Assembly: GCA_019635485.1 (NCBI GenBank)
Contig: JAHBZL010000035.1
Span: 1 to 57,178 of the forward strand
From: Piscinibacter sp.
GTDB taxonomy: Bacteria > Pseudomonadota > Gammaproteobacteria > Burkholderiales > Burkholderiaceae_C
Direction of reading: 5' to 3'
Length of the DNA: 57,178 nucleotides
Under the pieces are notes generated by a model. That model saw only the letters and a program-made list of their open reading frames with translations, was not told where the DNA came from and searched no databases. The translations under genes were made by a program, and so were the position numbers. Each line of letters begins with the position of its first letter. Position 1 is the stretch's first letter. Positions 1-9,149 of the stretch are shown one piece after another.

Positions 1-378
1 CCCGCACCGGCGCCGGCGCCGGCGTTGAAGCCCGCGGAGCAACAGGCGGCGCGCGAGCGTGCGCTGAAGGCCCGGGCCGAGCGCGAGGCCCGCGCCAAGC
101 AGCTGGCCGAGCAGCGCGAGCAGGAGGCTGCACGCCTGCGTGCCCAGCAGGAAGCCGAGCGCAAGCAGGCCGAGCAGGCAGCCGCCAAGGCGGCTGCGGC
201 GCCGGCGCCCGCCCCGGCCCCGGTGCAGCGCCGCACCGTCGCCGAGGCCTGCGCCGGCACCAACCTGCTGCTGCGCGGTTCCTGCGAGCAGCGCGAATGC
301 GCGCGGCCCGACGCCGCGTCCGACCCCACCTGCGTCCGCCTGCGCGAGCGCGAGCAGCGCCGCCTGTTCAACCAGTAG
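1..378 (+). CDS. C-terminal end of an Ala/Pro/Lys-rich protein (5' partial)
   Basis: The reading frame is already open at base 1, so the gene begins upstream; 125 residues are visible. They start with a Pro-Ala repeat, continue as a highly charged helical stretch rich in Ala, Arg, Glu, Lys and Gln (likely coiled coil, about residues 10-65), pass through a second Ala/Pro linker, and end in a compact Cys-containing tail with four cysteines (ACAGT, SCEQRECAR, TCVR). The stop is TAG at 376-378, 12 bases from the convergent hslO stop. A similar Cys-bearing tail is, from memory, found at the end of some Burkholderiales serine/threonine kinases or secretion-related membrane proteins, but no kinase motif is in view. 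The family cannot be decided from this fragment. Confidence 0.7.
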   Translation, partial: PAPAPAPALKPAEQQAARERALKARAEREARAKQLAEQREQEAARLRAQQEAERKQAEQAAAKAAAAPAPAPAPVQRRTVAEACAGTNLLLRGSCEQRECARPDAASDPTCVRLREREQRRLFNQ

Positions 379-390
379 CGGCCGGCAGGA

Positions 391-1350
391 CTAGTTGAGC
401 GCGTCGGAGCCGGGCAGGTGCTGCCCGGCCGGCGCGAAGAGCGCGGCCGCGTCGATCGGGTCGAACTGGTACTTGATGCCGCAGAAGTCGCAGCCGATCT
501 CGACCCGGCCCTGCTCGGCGACGATGCCGTCGACCTCCTCGCGGCCCAGACCGCGCAGCATTCCCGCCACGCGCGCGCGCGAACAGGTGCATTCGAAGCG
601 CGGTGACAGCGGCTCGAACCGGCGCAGGTCCTCCTCCCAGAAGAGGCGGCGCAGCAAGGTGTCGGTGGGCAGGGACAGCAGTTCCTCGCGCGTCAGCGTC
701 GAGGCGAGGTGGGCGATGCGGTTGAAGTGTTCGTTGATGCCGATCTCGTCCTCGTTGCGAGCGCCGGCGAGGTTGCCCGCCCCTTCGACCGGCAGACGCT
801 GGATCAGCAGGCCGGCCGCGACCCGGTCGTCGGCCGCCAGCAGCAGCCGCGTGTCGAGCTGCTCCGACTGCAGCATGTAGTGCTCCAGCACCTTCTCCAG
901 GCGCTGCAGCGGCTCGCGCCGGTCGCCGTGCAGCGGCACGATGCCCTGGTAGGGCTGCTGGCCGGGCAGCTTGTCCTTCGGGTCGAGCGTGATCGCGCAG
1001 CGCCCCTGGCCATGTTCGTTCAGCAGGGCCTCGAGCTGCGCGTCCGCGGGCACGGCACCGACCACCTTGGCGGTGGCGCGGAACGCGAGGTCGGGCTGCG
1101 CCTCGGCCACCGCCAGCTTGACCGGACCGTCGCCGAAGATCTGCAGGACGAGCGCGCCGTTGAACTTGATGTTGGCCTGCATCAGCGTCGCTGCCGCGGC
1201 CATCTCGCCCAGCAGCGCCCGAACCGGCGCCGCGAAGCCATGCTCGGCGTGCTCGCGGCGCGCCAGCAGTTCCTGCCACGCATCCGTCAGGCGCACCAGC
1301 ATGCCGCGCACCGGCAGGCCTTCGAACAGGAACTTGTGCAGTTCCGACAT
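391..1350 (-). CDS. hslO: Hsp33 redox-regulated chaperone HslO
   Basis: 319 residues, the usual size for Hsp33, a cytoplasmic holdase that is switched on by oxidation and unfolding of a zinc centre and protects unfolding proteins during oxidative stress. The C-terminal redox switch is complete: Cys254-x-Cys256, a 30-residue spacer, then Cys287-x-x-Cys290. The chosen start (ATG at 1350, MSELHKF) gives the family-standard N-terminus; the frame stays open further upstream, but that part overlaps the next gene in another frame and is not Hsp33. Its ATG shares one base with the stop of the upstream gamma-carbonic anhydrase gene (TGATG), so the two are probably translationally coupled and cotranscribed from the promoter at 1881-1886. 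Confidence 0.96.
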   Translation of the reverse strand: MSELHKFLFEGLPVRGMLVRLTDAWQELLARREHAEHGFAAPVRALLGEMAAAATLMQANIKFNGALVLQIFGDGPVKLAVAEAQPDLAFRATAKVVGAVPADAQLEALLNEHGQGRCAITLDPKDKLPGQQPYQGIVPLHGDRREPLQRLEKVLEHYMLQSEQLDTRLLLAADDRVAAGLLIQRLPVEGAGNLAGARNEDEIGINEHFNRIAHLASTLTREELLSLPTDTLLRRLFWEEDLRRFEPLSPRFECTCSRARVAGMLRGLGREEVDGIVAEQGRVEIGCDFCGIKYQFDPIDAAALFAPAGQHLPGSDALN

Positions 1351-1874
1351 CAGCCGATCTTCCGCAGCCCGCGGCGATAGCGCTGCGCGTTCTCGACGTA
1401 GTGCTCGGCGCTGAGGTTCAGACGCTGGAACTGTGCCGGGCTCAGCTCGCGCACGACGCGGGCCGGCGCGCCCATGATCAGCGAGCCGTCCGGAAACTCC
1501 TTGCCCTCGGTGACCACCGATCCGGCACCGACCAGGCAATGGCGCCCGATCTTCGCCCCGTTCAGCACCACCGCCTGCATGCCGACCAGAGAACCGTCGC
1601 CGATGACGCAGCCGTGCAGCATCACCTGGTGTCCGATCGTCACGTCCGCACCGATCGTCAGCGGCGAGCCGATATCGGTGTGCAGCACGCTGCCGTCCTG
1701 CACGTTGGAGCCGCGCCCGACGGTGATCCACTCGTTGTCGCCGCGCAGGATGGCGCCGAACCAGACGCTCGCATCGGTCTGCAGTTCCACGCGGCCGATC
1801 AGCTGCGCGCTGTCGGCCACCCAGGCCGTGTCGGCGATGCGCGGGGCCTCGCCGTCGAGTTCGTAGATTGCCAT
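1350..1874 (-). CDS. Gamma-carbonic anhydrase family (left-handed beta-helix) protein
   Basis: 174 residues of imperfect hexapeptide repeats, typical of the YrdA/PaaY branch of the gamma-carbonic anhydrase family, which folds as a trimeric left-handed beta helix with zinc between subunits. The three expected metal ligands are visible as His65 (VLHTD), His82 (IGHQV) and His87 (LHGCV). The C-terminal helix (about 140-174) is the family's usual cap. Whether it has real CO2 hydration activity is not known; many members have none measurable or use CoA thioesters. It is the first gene of a two-gene unit with hslO. No Shine-Dalgarno precedes the ATG, and a TACACT box lies six bases before it, so the message may be leaderless. 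Confidence 0.92.
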   Translation of the reverse strand: MAIYELDGEAPRIADTAWVADSAQLIGRVELQTDASVWFGAILRGDNEWITVGRGSNVQDGSVLHTDIGSPLTIGADVTIGHQVMLHGCVIGDGSLVGMQAVVLNGAKIGRHCLVGAGSVVTEGKEFPDGSLIMGAPARVVRELSPAQFQRLNLSAEHYVENAQRYRRGLRKIG

Positions 1875-1880
1875 CCGGCG

Positions 1881-1886
1881 AGTGTA
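1881..1886 (-). promoter_or_regulatory. Candidate -10 box for leaderless transcription of gamma-CA/hslO
   Basis: On the minus strand TACACT is followed by exactly six bases (CGCCGG) and then the ATG at 1874. There is no Shine-Dalgarno sequence, and the predicted transcription start falls on the start codon. No convincing -35 hexamer is visible. The same layout recurs at other starts in this window. Confidence 0.45.
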
Positions 1887-1887
1887 G

Positions 1888-3828
1888 TCAGAGCCGCCGG
1901 TTGGCGGCCTCGTCGGCGCGGGTCATCACACGGATGCACGGGGTATAGCCGTCGTGCACCACGCCGTGCAGGTCGGTGCGCTTGTGCGAACGCATCAGCG
2001 AGAGCAGGAACTGCACGATCTCGCGCGTGATCACCTGCCCCGGCACCAGCGCCGGGATGCCCGGCGGATACGGCACGATCTGGTCGGCGCAGACGCGGCC
2101 CTCGAGCGCCGGGTTGGCGTGCTCGTCGTCGTCGATCAACGGCACCAGCTCGCCCGCGCAGTAGAACGCGTCGCGCGGCAGGTAGCGCAGCTCGGTGAAG
2201 CCGGCGATCTCCGGCGCGCGCACCAGCTTGCGCGGCGCCCTCGCCTCGCGCGCCAGGCGCAGCAGTGCGTCGTGCAGGCGCGAGACCTTGCTGCGCGTCG
2301 TGCCGATCGTCAGCAGCAGCGTCACGGTGTTGAAGGTCGACTTCTCGACCTGGATGTTGAAGCGCTCGAACAGCACCTGCTGGAACTCGGCCACCGTGAA
2401 GCCCGACTTCGAGATGTCGACCGTGATCTTGGTCGGATCGAGCCGGATGCCGTCGCCCTGCACCTCGGCGGGCAGCAGGTCGGTCAGGGTCAGCGCCTGG
2501 AAGGCATTGGTCGCGTCGATCGCCTCGCGCAGCTCGGCCGCCAGTTCGAGCGTGCGCTGCAGCAGCTTGTAGCCTTCCATCATCGCCTGCTGGCGGCCGA
2601 CGTCCAGGCTCGCGATGATCCCGTACTGCGGGCTGGTCGACGCGTGCATGTTGAAGTTCTCGCGGAACAGGTGCGCGTCGAACGCTGGGTCGTTCACGTG
2701 GATCATGCTGGCCTGGCTGAGCGCCGAGAGCACCTTGTGGGTCGACTGCGTCGCGTAGTCGGCGCCGGCCTCCATGGCCGTCGGGCGGAACGCGGGGTGG
2801 AAGCGCGCATGCGCGTACCAGGCCTCGTCGATGATCACCTTGATGCCCTTCGCATGCGCAGCCGCGATGATCGGCGGCAGGTCGTAGCGCAGGCCGTCGT
2901 AGGTGCAGGAGGTCAGGATCAGCGCCTTGGCGTCCGGATGCGCCTCGATGGCCTCGAACAGGGTCTTCTTCGGCACCGGGCCGAACAGGCCGTAGGTGCG
3001 GTTCACCGAGCTGTTCAGGTACACCGGCCGCGCACCCGACAGCACCACGCCGTGGTGCACGGACTTGTGGCAGTTGCGGTCCAGCAGCAGCTTGTCGCCC
3101 GGCGCGAGCAGGGTCTGGAAGATGACCTTGTTCGCGGTCGAGGTGCCGTTGGTCGCGAAGAAGGTGCGCTGCGCGCCGAAGGCCCGCGCGGCCATGTCCT
3201 GCGCCTGTGCGATCACGCCCTTCGGGTCGAGCAGCGAGTCGAGCATGTCGACCGAGACCGACAGGTCGGCGCGCAGCAGGTTCTCGCCGACGAATTCGTG
3301 GAAGCCGTGCGACCAGGGGCTGGCGCGCAGGCTGTCGCCCGACGAGTGGCCGGGTGTGTGCCAGGCGTCCTTGGCCATCAGCACGTACTCGCGCAGCGCG
3401 TCGAAGAACGGCGTGCGCGACTTCTCCTGGATCTCGGCCTGGATGATGCGGAACCAGCCGCGCGGATCCGCCTCGTCGCGGATGAAGAAGCCGTCGATCG
3501 CCTCGCGGATCAGTTCGCCGACGGTCTCCTCGTCGCGCGCGCTGTCCACCAGCACGTACAGGTCGAGCTCGGGGCGCAGCGCGTGCAGCGCCGGCACCAG
3601 TTCGTCGGCACGCCAGCCCTCGCCGCCCAGTCCGTCGATCAGCACGCTCTGCAGATCACCATCGACGCGCGCCGCCTCGAGCGCCTCGGCGGCCGTGCCG
3701 ACACCGCTGAAGGCGATGCCGCACGGGTTGTCGAGGCTCTTCGCGGCCGCGGTCAGCCCCTTGAGCAGGCCGCGGCGCAGCGTGGCATCGGCGAGGACGA
3801 GCAGGACGTGGCTGTGCGGGCGCGGCAT
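1888..3828 (-). CDS. Orn/Lys/Arg decarboxylase family, PLP-dependent
   Basis: 646 residues. The first ~130 resemble the receiver-like wing domain of bacterial inducible basic amino-acid decarboxylases ([13 protein letters not shown]), followed by the fold-type I PLP domain and the C-terminal domain. The PLP lysine is Lys365 in [11 protein letters not shown], the signature of this family; DEAWYAH upstream carries the Asp that pairs with the pyridine nitrogen. The enzyme should decarboxylate ornithine, lysine or arginine to putrescine, cadaverine or agmatine, for polyamine supply or acid resistance. It is shorter than the ~710-755-residue enterobacterial forms. The start MPRPHSH was chosen because the wing domain begins there; residues upstream in the open frame are low-complexity Arg/Pro. 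It stands alone, divergent from the DUF455 gene. Substrate is not decidable from sequence. Confidence 0.9.
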   Translation of the reverse strand: MPRPHSHVLLVLADATLRRGLLKGLTAAAKSLDNPCGIAFSGVGTAAEALEAARVDGDLQSVLIDGLGGEGWRADELVPALHALRPELDLYVLVDSARDEETVGELIREAIDGFFIRDEADPRGWFRIIQAEIQEKSRTPFFDALREYVLMAKDAWHTPGHSSGDSLRASPWSHGFHEFVGENLLRADLSVSVDMLDSLLDPKGVIAQAQDMAARAFGAQRTFFATNGTSTANKVIFQTLLAPGDKLLLDRNCHKSVHHGVVLSGARPVYLNSSVNRTYGLFGPVPKKTLFEAIEAHPDAKALILTSCTYDGLRYDLPPIIAAAHAKGIKVIIDEAWYAHARFHPAFRPTAMEAGADYATQSTHKVLSALSQASMIHVNDPAFDAHLFRENFNMHASTSPQYGIIASLDVGRQQAMMEGYKLLQRTLELAAELREAIDATNAFQALTLTDLLPAEVQGDGIRLDPTKITVDISKSGFTVAEFQQVLFERFNIQVEKSTFNTVTLLLTIGTTRSKVSRLHDALLRLAREARAPRKLVRAPEIAGFTELRYLPRDAFYCAGELVPLIDDDEHANPALEGRVCADQIVPYPPGIPALVPGQVITREIVQFLLSLMRSHKRTDLHGVVHDGYTPCIRVMTRADEAANRRL

Positions 3829-3872
3829 GGGCGGGTGCGTGGACGGGGAGCGCGAGCTTAGCAAGCCGCCGC

Positions 3873-3878
3873 GATAAT
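3873..3878 (+). promoter_or_regulatory. Candidate -10 box for leaderless DUF455 gene
   Basis: GATAAT is followed by six bases (CCGCCG) and the ATG at 3885, with no Shine-Dalgarno sequence. It lies in the 56-base divergent gap with the decarboxylase gene. Confidence 0.45.
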
Positions 3879-3884
3879 CCGCCG

Positions 3885-4667
3885 ATGGAACTGCGTGCCG
3901 AGGCGCTGCGCCTGTTGCAGCTCGACGAGCCGGTCGCCAAGGCGGCCGCGGTGCGCGTGCTGGCCGACACGGCACCGCCGCCCGACCCGGCACGGACGAT
4001 CGACGAGCCCCCCGGCCTGCCGGGCCGCCCCGCACGCCCGCGTCTCGTGCCGGCGAAGGACGTGCCGACCCGTTCGCCCTTCACGCGCGAAGGCCGGGCG
4101 GCCCTGCTGCACGCCATCGCCCACATCGAGTTCAACGCGATCAACCTGGCGCTCGATGCCTGCTGGCGCTTCGCGGGCTTTCCCGCCGCGTTCTACCGCG
4201 ACTGGCTGCGTGTCGCGGCCGAGGAGGCGCTGCACTTCACCCTGCTGCGCGAGCACCTGCTGTCGCTCGGGCACGTCTATGGCGATTTCGACGCCCACGA
4301 CGGTCTCTGGCTGATGACGGCGCGCACCGCGCACGATCCGGTCGCGCGCCTCGCCCTCGTGCCGCGCACGCTGGAGGCGCGTGGCCTGGACGCGACGCCG
4401 CCGCTGCAGGCCAAGCTCGCGAAGGCGGGGGACGACCGTGCGGTCGCGATCCTCGACGTGATCCTGCGCGACGAGATCGGCCATGTCGAGATCGGCAACC
4501 GTTGGTACCGCTACGCCTGTGACCGCGCCGGACTCGATCCGGAGGCGCTCTACCCCGAGCTGGTACAGCGCTACGCCGCGCCGCGGCTGCGCCCGCCGTA
4601 CAACGAGGCGGCGCGCCGCGCGGCCGGCTTCAGCCAGGCCGAACTCGACTGGCTGGCCCGCCCGTGA
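3885..4667 (+). CDS. DUF455 family ferritin-like protein
   Basis: 260 residues matching the DUF455 family, a ferritin-like four-helix bundle group related to diiron proteins. Possible carboxylate/histidine metal ligands fall in three helices: His80/Glu82 (AHIEFNAI), Glu113-114 with His117 (EEALHF), and Glu197 with His200 (DEIGH), the spacing expected of a diiron site. The biochemical function of the family is not established; a tRNA-hydroxylase-like (MiaE) role has been suggested only by fold. The N-terminal 60 residues are Pro/Arg-rich and probably extended. The stop overlaps the ATG of the M81 peptidase gene (TGATG), indicating translational coupling, although no shared pathway is obvious. 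Confidence 0.88.
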   Translation: MELRAEALRLLQLDEPVAKAAAVRVLADTAPPPDPARTIDEPPGLPGRPARPRLVPAKDVPTRSPFTREGRAALLHAIAHIEFNAINLALDACWRFAGFPAAFYRDWLRVAAEEALHFTLLREHLLSLGHVYGDFDAHDGLWLMTARTAHDPVARLALVPRTLEARGLDATPPLQAKLAKAGDDRAVAILDVILRDEIGHVEIGNRWYRYACDRAGLDPEALYPELVQRYAAPRLRPPYNEAARRAAGFSQAELDWLARP

Positions 4668-6181
4668 TGCGCATTTTCGTCGCCGGCTTCCATCACGAGA
4701 CCAACACCTTCGCGCCGTCGGTGGCCGACTGGGCCGCGTTCGAGGCCGGTGCGGGCTACCCGCCGTTCACGCGCGGCGCGGCGATGCTCGACCTGCACCG
4801 CGACGGCAGCCTGGCGCTGGGCGGGTTCATGGAGGAAGCCCGGGCACGCCGCTGGACGCTGGTGGCGTCCGCCTGGGCCGGTGCCATGCCGAGCAACCGC
4901 ATCACGCGCGACGCCTTCGAGCGCATCGCCGGGGCGATCGTCGAGGACCTGCGCAGCGCCCTGCCCGACGGCCTGGACGGCCTCTTCCTCGACCTGCACG
5001 GCGCGGCGGTCGCCGAGGGCTATGACGATGCCGAAGGTGAACTGCTGGCGCGCCTGCGCGCCGTGGTCGGGCCGGCGCTGCCGATCGTCGCCACGCTGGA
5101 CCTGCATGCGAACGTCACCGCACGCATGCTGGCCGGCGCCAGTGGGCTGACCGCGTACCGCAGCTATCCGCATGTGGACATGCGCGCCAGCGGCGCCCGC
5201 GCGGCGGGCATGCTGGCACGCCGCCTCGGCTCCGGCGCTCCGGCCTTCGTCACCGAAGCGCGCCGCGTGCCGTTCCTGCTGCCGCTGAACGGGCAGTGCA
5301 CGCTGGTCGAACCGGCGCGCTCGGTGATCGACCGGCTCGAGGCGCTCGAAGCGCAATCCGGCGACCTGGAGCTGAGCTTCGCGATGGGCTTCGCCGCGGC
5401 CGATTTCCCCGAGTGCGGCCCGGTGCTGTTCGGCCACGGTCGCGACGGCGCACAACTGCGGCATGCCGTCGCGGCGCTGCACGAGGAGGTGACCGGACGC
5501 CGACGCGAGTGGGCCATCGCGCTGCCCCCGCCGGCCGACGCCGTCGAGCAGGCCATCGCGCTCGCCGCTGCCGCGCGCGGCCCGGTGCTGATCGCGGACA
5601 CGCAGGACAACCCCGGCGCCGGCGGCGATGCCAACACCACCGGCCTGCTGCATGCACTGCACGCCGCGCGCGCCGGGCAGCGCCTCGGCGGTGCGGTGGC
5701 CCTGGGGCTGCTCCACGACCCCGAGGCCGCCGCGGCGGCCTGCGCGGCCGGTGTCGGCGCACGACTGAACCTGTCGCTCGGTCGCGCCGTGCCCACCTGG
5801 CGCGGTGAACCGAGCGACCCACCGCTGCACGCCGAAGTCGTCGTGCGCGCCGTGCACGACGGTGAACTCGCGCTGCACGGTCCGATGACCGCCGGCCTGC
5901 ACACCCGCCTCGGCCCTTGTGCCTGCGTCGAGATCGACGGCCTGCGCGTGCTGCTGGCCAGCGCGAAGATGCAGGCGCTCGACCTCGACCTGTTCCGCTT
6001 CCTCGGCGTCGAACCCGCGGCGATGAAGCTGCTGGTGCTGAAGAGCTCGGTGCACTTCCGCGCCGCGTTCGCGCCGATCGCCGGGCCGATCCTGGTCGCG
6101 AAGGCACCCGGGCCGATGGCGGCCGATCCGGGCGAACTGCCGTGGACGCGCCTCGCGCCCGGTACGTCGCCGCGTCCTTGA
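4667..6181 (+). CDS. M81 family metallopeptidase (MlrC-like)
   Basis: 504 residues covering the whole M81/MlrC family, zinc metallopeptidases named for the microcystin-degradation protein MlrC but widespread in bacteria without that pathway. Family marks are the N-terminal VAGFHHETNTFAP with paired histidines, LHGAAV at about residue 110, DLHAN at about 145, and HVDM at about 170. The second half (from about 300) has IADTQDNPGAGGD, the conserved loop of the C-terminal MlrC domain. ATG 4667 was preferred because it overlaps the preceding stop; a GTG one codon earlier is an alternative. The physiological substrate, perhaps a small peptide or amide, cannot be predicted from context. Confidence 0.88.
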   Translation: MRIFVAGFHHETNTFAPSVADWAAFEAGAGYPPFTRGAAMLDLHRDGSLALGGFMEEARARRWTLVASAWAGAMPSNRITRDAFERIAGAIVEDLRSALPDGLDGLFLDLHGAAVAEGYDDAEGELLARLRAVVGPALPIVATLDLHANVTARMLAGASGLTAYRSYPHVDMRASGARAAGMLARRLGSGAPAFVTEARRVPFLLPLNGQCTLVEPARSVIDRLEALEAQSGDLELSFAMGFAAADFPECGPVLFGHGRDGAQLRHAVAALHEEVTGRRREWAIALPPPADAVEQAIALAAAARGPVLIADTQDNPGAGGDANTTGLLHALHAARAGQRLGGAVALGLLHDPEAAAAACAAGVGARLNLSLGRAVPTWRGEPSDPPLHAEVVVRAVHDGELALHGPMTAGLHTRLGPCACVEIDGLRVLLASAKMQALDLDLFRFLGVEPAAMKLLVLKSSVHFRAAFAPIAGPILVAKAPGPMAADPGELPWTRLAPGTSPRP

Positions 6182-6294
6182 CCCTGACCCGGGCCCGCTC
6201 CTTGCTGGAGGCTCCGGCAGGGGCGCTTACACTCCCGGCCACGCCCGATGGCGCCACCGCGCCTAGGCGCTGAGCACATTCCAAAGAGGAATTC

Positions 6295-7164
6295 ATGACC
6301 ACCTTCACCACCCGTCGTTTCCTGCAATCGCTCGGCCTGCTGGCCGTGGGCACACTGCTCGCCGCCTGCGGCAAGAAGGAGGCGGAGACCCCGCCGCCCG
6401 CCGAGGCCCCCGCCGCCGTCGCCGCCGCCTCGGCTGCGCCCCCGCCGCCGGCCAAGGTCTACGTGGTCGGCACCGATGCCGCCTACGCGCCGTTCGAACT
6501 GCAGAACGAGAAGGGCGAGATCGTCGGCCTGACGATCGACATCGTGAGCGCCGTGGCGCAGAAGGCCGGCATCGAGGTGAAGTTCGTCAACACGCCCTGG
6601 GAAGGCATCTTCAACTCGCTGCAGCAGGGCGACCGCGACATGCTGGCCTCGTCGATCACGATCACCGACGAGCGCAAGCAGACGATGGACTTCACGAACC
6701 CGTACTTCGACGCCTACCAGCTCATCGCGGTCAAGGAGAACTCCAAGGTCGCGAAGTTCGACGACCTGAAGAAGCTGAAGGTCGGCGTGCAGACCGGCAC
6801 CACCGGCGACGAGGCCGTGACCAAGCTGCTCGGCAAGAACAGCACCGCGATCAAGCGCTTCGAGTCGACCCCGCTGGCACTGAAGGAACTCGAGGCGGGC
6901 GGTGTCGATGCCGTGGTGGCCGACAACGGCGTGGTGGTCAACTACGTGACCAACAACGCCGGTGCCAAGTTCAAGACCGTCAGCGACAAGGCCTTCGTGC
7001 CGGAGCAGTACGGCTTCGCAGTCAAGAAGGGCAACACCGAACTGCTCGAGAAGCTGAACAAGGGCCTGGCGGACATCAAGGCCGACGGCACCTACGACCA
7101 GATCTACGCCAAGTACTTCGGCGCGCCGGCCGCTGCGGCACCGGCCATGGCCGCCTCCAAGTAA
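6295..7164 (+). CDS. Amino-acid ABC transporter substrate-binding lipoprotein
   Basis: 289 residues, SBP family 3. The N-terminus has a signal with an Arg pair and a lipobox LLAAC, predicting acylation at Cys23 and anchoring in the periplasm. A Pro/Ala/Glu linker (about 24-56) precedes the binding domain, which opens with YVVGTDAAYAPFE and shows the family pattern ITDERKQTMDFTNPY. The protein ends in an unusual Ala-rich tail. It should deliver a polar or basic amino acid to the permease encoded 15 bases downstream. A good Shine-Dalgarno (AAAGAGG near 6281-6287) supports the start, and TTACACT at 6227-6233 is a possible -10 element. No ATPase gene follows. Confidence 0.92.
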   Translation: MTTFTTRRFLQSLGLLAVGTLLAACGKKEAETPPPAEAPAAVAAASAAPPPPAKVYVVGTDAAYAPFELQNEKGEIVGLTIDIVSAVAQKAGIEVKFVNTPWEGIFNSLQQGDRDMLASSITITDERKQTMDFTNPYFDAYQLIAVKENSKVAKFDDLKKLKVGVQTGTTGDEAVTKLLGKNSTAIKRFESTPLALKELEAGGVDAVVADNGVVVNYVTNNAGAKFKTVSDKAFVPEQYGFAVKKGNTELLEKLNKGLADIKADGTYDQIYAKYFGAPAAAAPAMAASK

Positions 7165-7179
7165 GCGGCAGCGGTCGGC

Positions 7180-7932
7180 ATGGACCTGCGCTGGGAGATC
7201 CTGGCCGGCTACGGGCCGCTCTTCGCGAGCGGCCTGTGGATGACGATCCAGCTGACCATCGTCTCGATCGGCGCCGGGCTGGTGCTCGGCATCTTCCTCG
7301 GCCTCGTCAGCAGCTCGCGCGACGCGCCGGCGCCGAAGTCCGCGCCGCTGCGCTGGACCCTGGTGGTGGCGCGCGGCATCACCCGCGCCTACGTGGCGTT
7401 CTTCCGCGGCACGCCGCTGTTCGTGCAGATCCTGCTGGTGCACTTCGCGCTGATGCCGGTGCTGATCCACCCGGACAACGGCCTGCTGCTGTCGGGCGAA
7501 GCGGCCCGCGAGTTCCGGCAGTCGCACGGCGCGTTCTTCTCCGGCGCGCTGGCCATGACGCTGAACGCCGGCGCGTACATCTCCGAGATCTTCCGCGCCG
7601 GCATCCAGAGCATCCACCTCGGCCAGACGCAGGCCGCCTACAGCCTCGGGTTCACCCATCCGCAGGCGATGCGATTCATCGTGCTGCCGCAGGCCTTCCG
7701 GCGCATGGTGCCGGCCCTGGTCAACGAAGGCGTCACGCTGATCAAGGACTCCTCGCTGGTGTCCGCCATCGGCCTGGCCGAACTGGCGCTGGCAGCACGC
7801 ACCGTTGCCGGGGCCTACTCCCGCTACTGGGAGCCCTACCTCGCCATCTCGGCGGTCTACCTGGTGCTGACGCTGCTGCTGTCGACCCTGGCCAAGCAGC
7901 TCGAGGCGCCCTCCCACCTGCGCGGACGTTGA
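7180..7932 (+). CDS. Amino-acid ABC transporter permease (HisM/GlnP type)
   Basis: 250 residues with the polar amino-acid permease topology of about five membrane helices and the cytoplasmic EAA loop AYSLGFTHPQAMRFIVLPQA, which docks the ATPase. AFFRGTPLFVQILL is the characteristic segment after the second helix. It follows the binding-protein gene by 15 bases and is surely in the same operon. The loop between about residues 90 and 115 is longer than in HisM. The partner ATP-binding subunit is not in the window, so the pair must borrow one encoded elsewhere or the operon has lost it. Confidence 0.93.
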   Translation: MDLRWEILAGYGPLFASGLWMTIQLTIVSIGAGLVLGIFLGLVSSSRDAPAPKSAPLRWTLVVARGITRAYVAFFRGTPLFVQILLVHFALMPVLIHPDNGLLLSGEAAREFRQSHGAFFSGALAMTLNAGAYISEIFRAGIQSIHLGQTQAAYSLGFTHPQAMRFIVLPQAFRRMVPALVNEGVTLIKDSSLVSAIGLAELALAARTVAGAYSRYWEPYLAISAVYLVLTLLLSTLAKQLEAPSHLRGR

Positions 7933-7951
7933 TCCGCCCCCCTAATCCGTT

Positions 7952-7972
7952 GACAACTCGAAAGAAGTTGTC
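7952..7972. promoter_or_regulatory. Inverted repeat upstream of the porin gene
   Basis: GACAACT (7952-7958) and AGTTGTC (7966-7972) form a perfect 7-bp inverted repeat with a 7-base spacer. The left arm overlaps TTGACA at 7950-7955, which looks like a -35 hexamer, although no good -10 follows at the right distance. A second candidate -10, TAACAT, is at 8016-8021. The repeat could be an operator for the porin or a weak 3' hairpin of the permease transcript; it has no T-run. Confidence 0.35.
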
Positions 7973-8088
7973 TCGCGGATGCAACGCACCTGGGGGTTTT
8001 CCAGGACAGAGGGCCTAACATTCGAGCTCTCACTCCGGCGTTGTCATACGCCGGCCATCGTTTCCAAGTCGACCAAAAAGGTTTACGC

Positions 8089-9123
8089 ATGAAGCGTTCC
8101 ATCGCTCTGGCCGCAGTGGCCACCCTGGCCAGCGGCGCCGCTCTGGCCCAAAGCAACGTCACGATCTACGGCCGCCTGAACGTCTCGGTCGAGCGCCAGA
8201 AGCAGGTTTCCATCCTCGACGCCGGTGAAGGCGGCTTCGTCACCCAAGAACGGGACATCTGGGCGCTGCAGAACGCCTCCTCCCGTATCGGCTTCAAGGG
8301 CTCGGAAGATCTGGGCGGTGGCCTGAAGGCCTTCTTCCTGATCGAGCACGGCTTCAACGTCGACACCGGTGCGGCTTCGGGCGCCATGTGGGGTCGCGAG
8401 AGCAACGTCGGCCTCGAAGGCTCGTTCGGCAAGGTGCGCCTGGGCAACATGGGCCCGACGGCGGCCTACTTCGCCACGGCCGACTACATCAGCATGCACA
8501 ACCACGACACCGGTACGTCGTCGGATGCGTTCTACCTGTACCCCGGTGACGTGCGCAACACGATCGCCTACACGACCCCGAGCATCTCCGGCTTCCAGGC
8601 CGAAGTGCAGGTCGGCCTGAAGGAGACCGACGCTGCCGGCGCGAAGAACACCTTCGTGCTGGCCGGCAACTACGACGCGGGCCCGCTGCACCTGGGCGCC
8701 AGCTACGTGTCGGCCAACCAGGGCTTCGACACGCTCAGCGGTGACGGCAAGGAATTCGGCCTGCGCGGCCTGTACGAGTTCGGGCCGTTCACGGTCGGTG
8801 CGTACTTCATCAACAACAAGATCGAAGACGACTTCGGCAACGAGCTGAAGCGCAACGCGTTCCGCCTGTCGGGCATGTACGTGATGGGCGCCAGCGAGTT
8901 CCACCTGAACGTCGGCAAGGCGGGCAAGTTCAAGGCCAACGGCACCACGGTCGACGGCACCGACGCCACCCAGGCCACCATCGCCTACAACTACAACCTG
9001 AGCAAGCGCACCAAGGTGTACGCCTTCTACACGAAGCTCAGCGGCGACTTCGCCGACTTCTACGCCCAGAACGTGGGCGGCGTGAAGAGCGCCTTCGCGC
9101 TCGGCCTGCGCCACAACTTCTGA
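8089..9123 (+). CDS. Gram-negative general porin (trimeric, porin_4 type)
   Basis: 344 residues starting with a clear signal peptide (MKRSIALAAVATLASGAALA, cleaved before QSN) and the porin opening NVTIYGRLN. The rest alternates short beta strands and loops typical of a 16-strand barrel, and the protein ends in LRHNF, the C-terminal Phe needed for BAM-mediated outer-membrane assembly. NVGLEGSFGKVRLGNM is the conserved constriction-region segment. It forms a passive channel for small hydrophilic solutes. The frame is open 48 bases upstream, but the signal peptide fixes the start at 8089. It is a single-gene unit with an upstream inverted repeat and a strong terminator; codon use is strongly biased, as expected for an abundant protein. 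Confidence 0.95.
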   Translation: MKRSIALAAVATLASGAALAQSNVTIYGRLNVSVERQKQVSILDAGEGGFVTQERDIWALQNASSRIGFKGSEDLGGGLKAFFLIEHGFNVDTGAASGAMWGRESNVGLEGSFGKVRLGNMGPTAAYFATADYISMHNHDTGTSSDAFYLYPGDVRNTIAYTTPSISGFQAEVQVGLKETDAAGAKNTFVLAGNYDAGPLHLGASYVSANQGFDTLSGDGKEFGLRGLYEFGPFTVGAYFINNKIEDDFGNELKRNAFRLSGMYVMGASEFHLNVGKAGKFKANGTTVDGTDATQATIAYNYNLSKRTKVYAFYTKLSGDFADFYAQNVGGVKSAFALGLRHNF

Positions 9124-9149
9124 TCGATCGCGGCTCGTTCCGCATCGAG

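Noticed and set aside
1-60. GGCGCC-type short repeat at the window start
   Set aside because: It encodes a Pro-Ala stretch in an open frame and is explained by protein composition.
1351-1731. N-terminal extension of Hsp33
   Set aside because: It overlaps the gamma-carbonic anhydrase gene in another frame and is Arg/Gly-rich; Hsp33 begins at MSELHKF.
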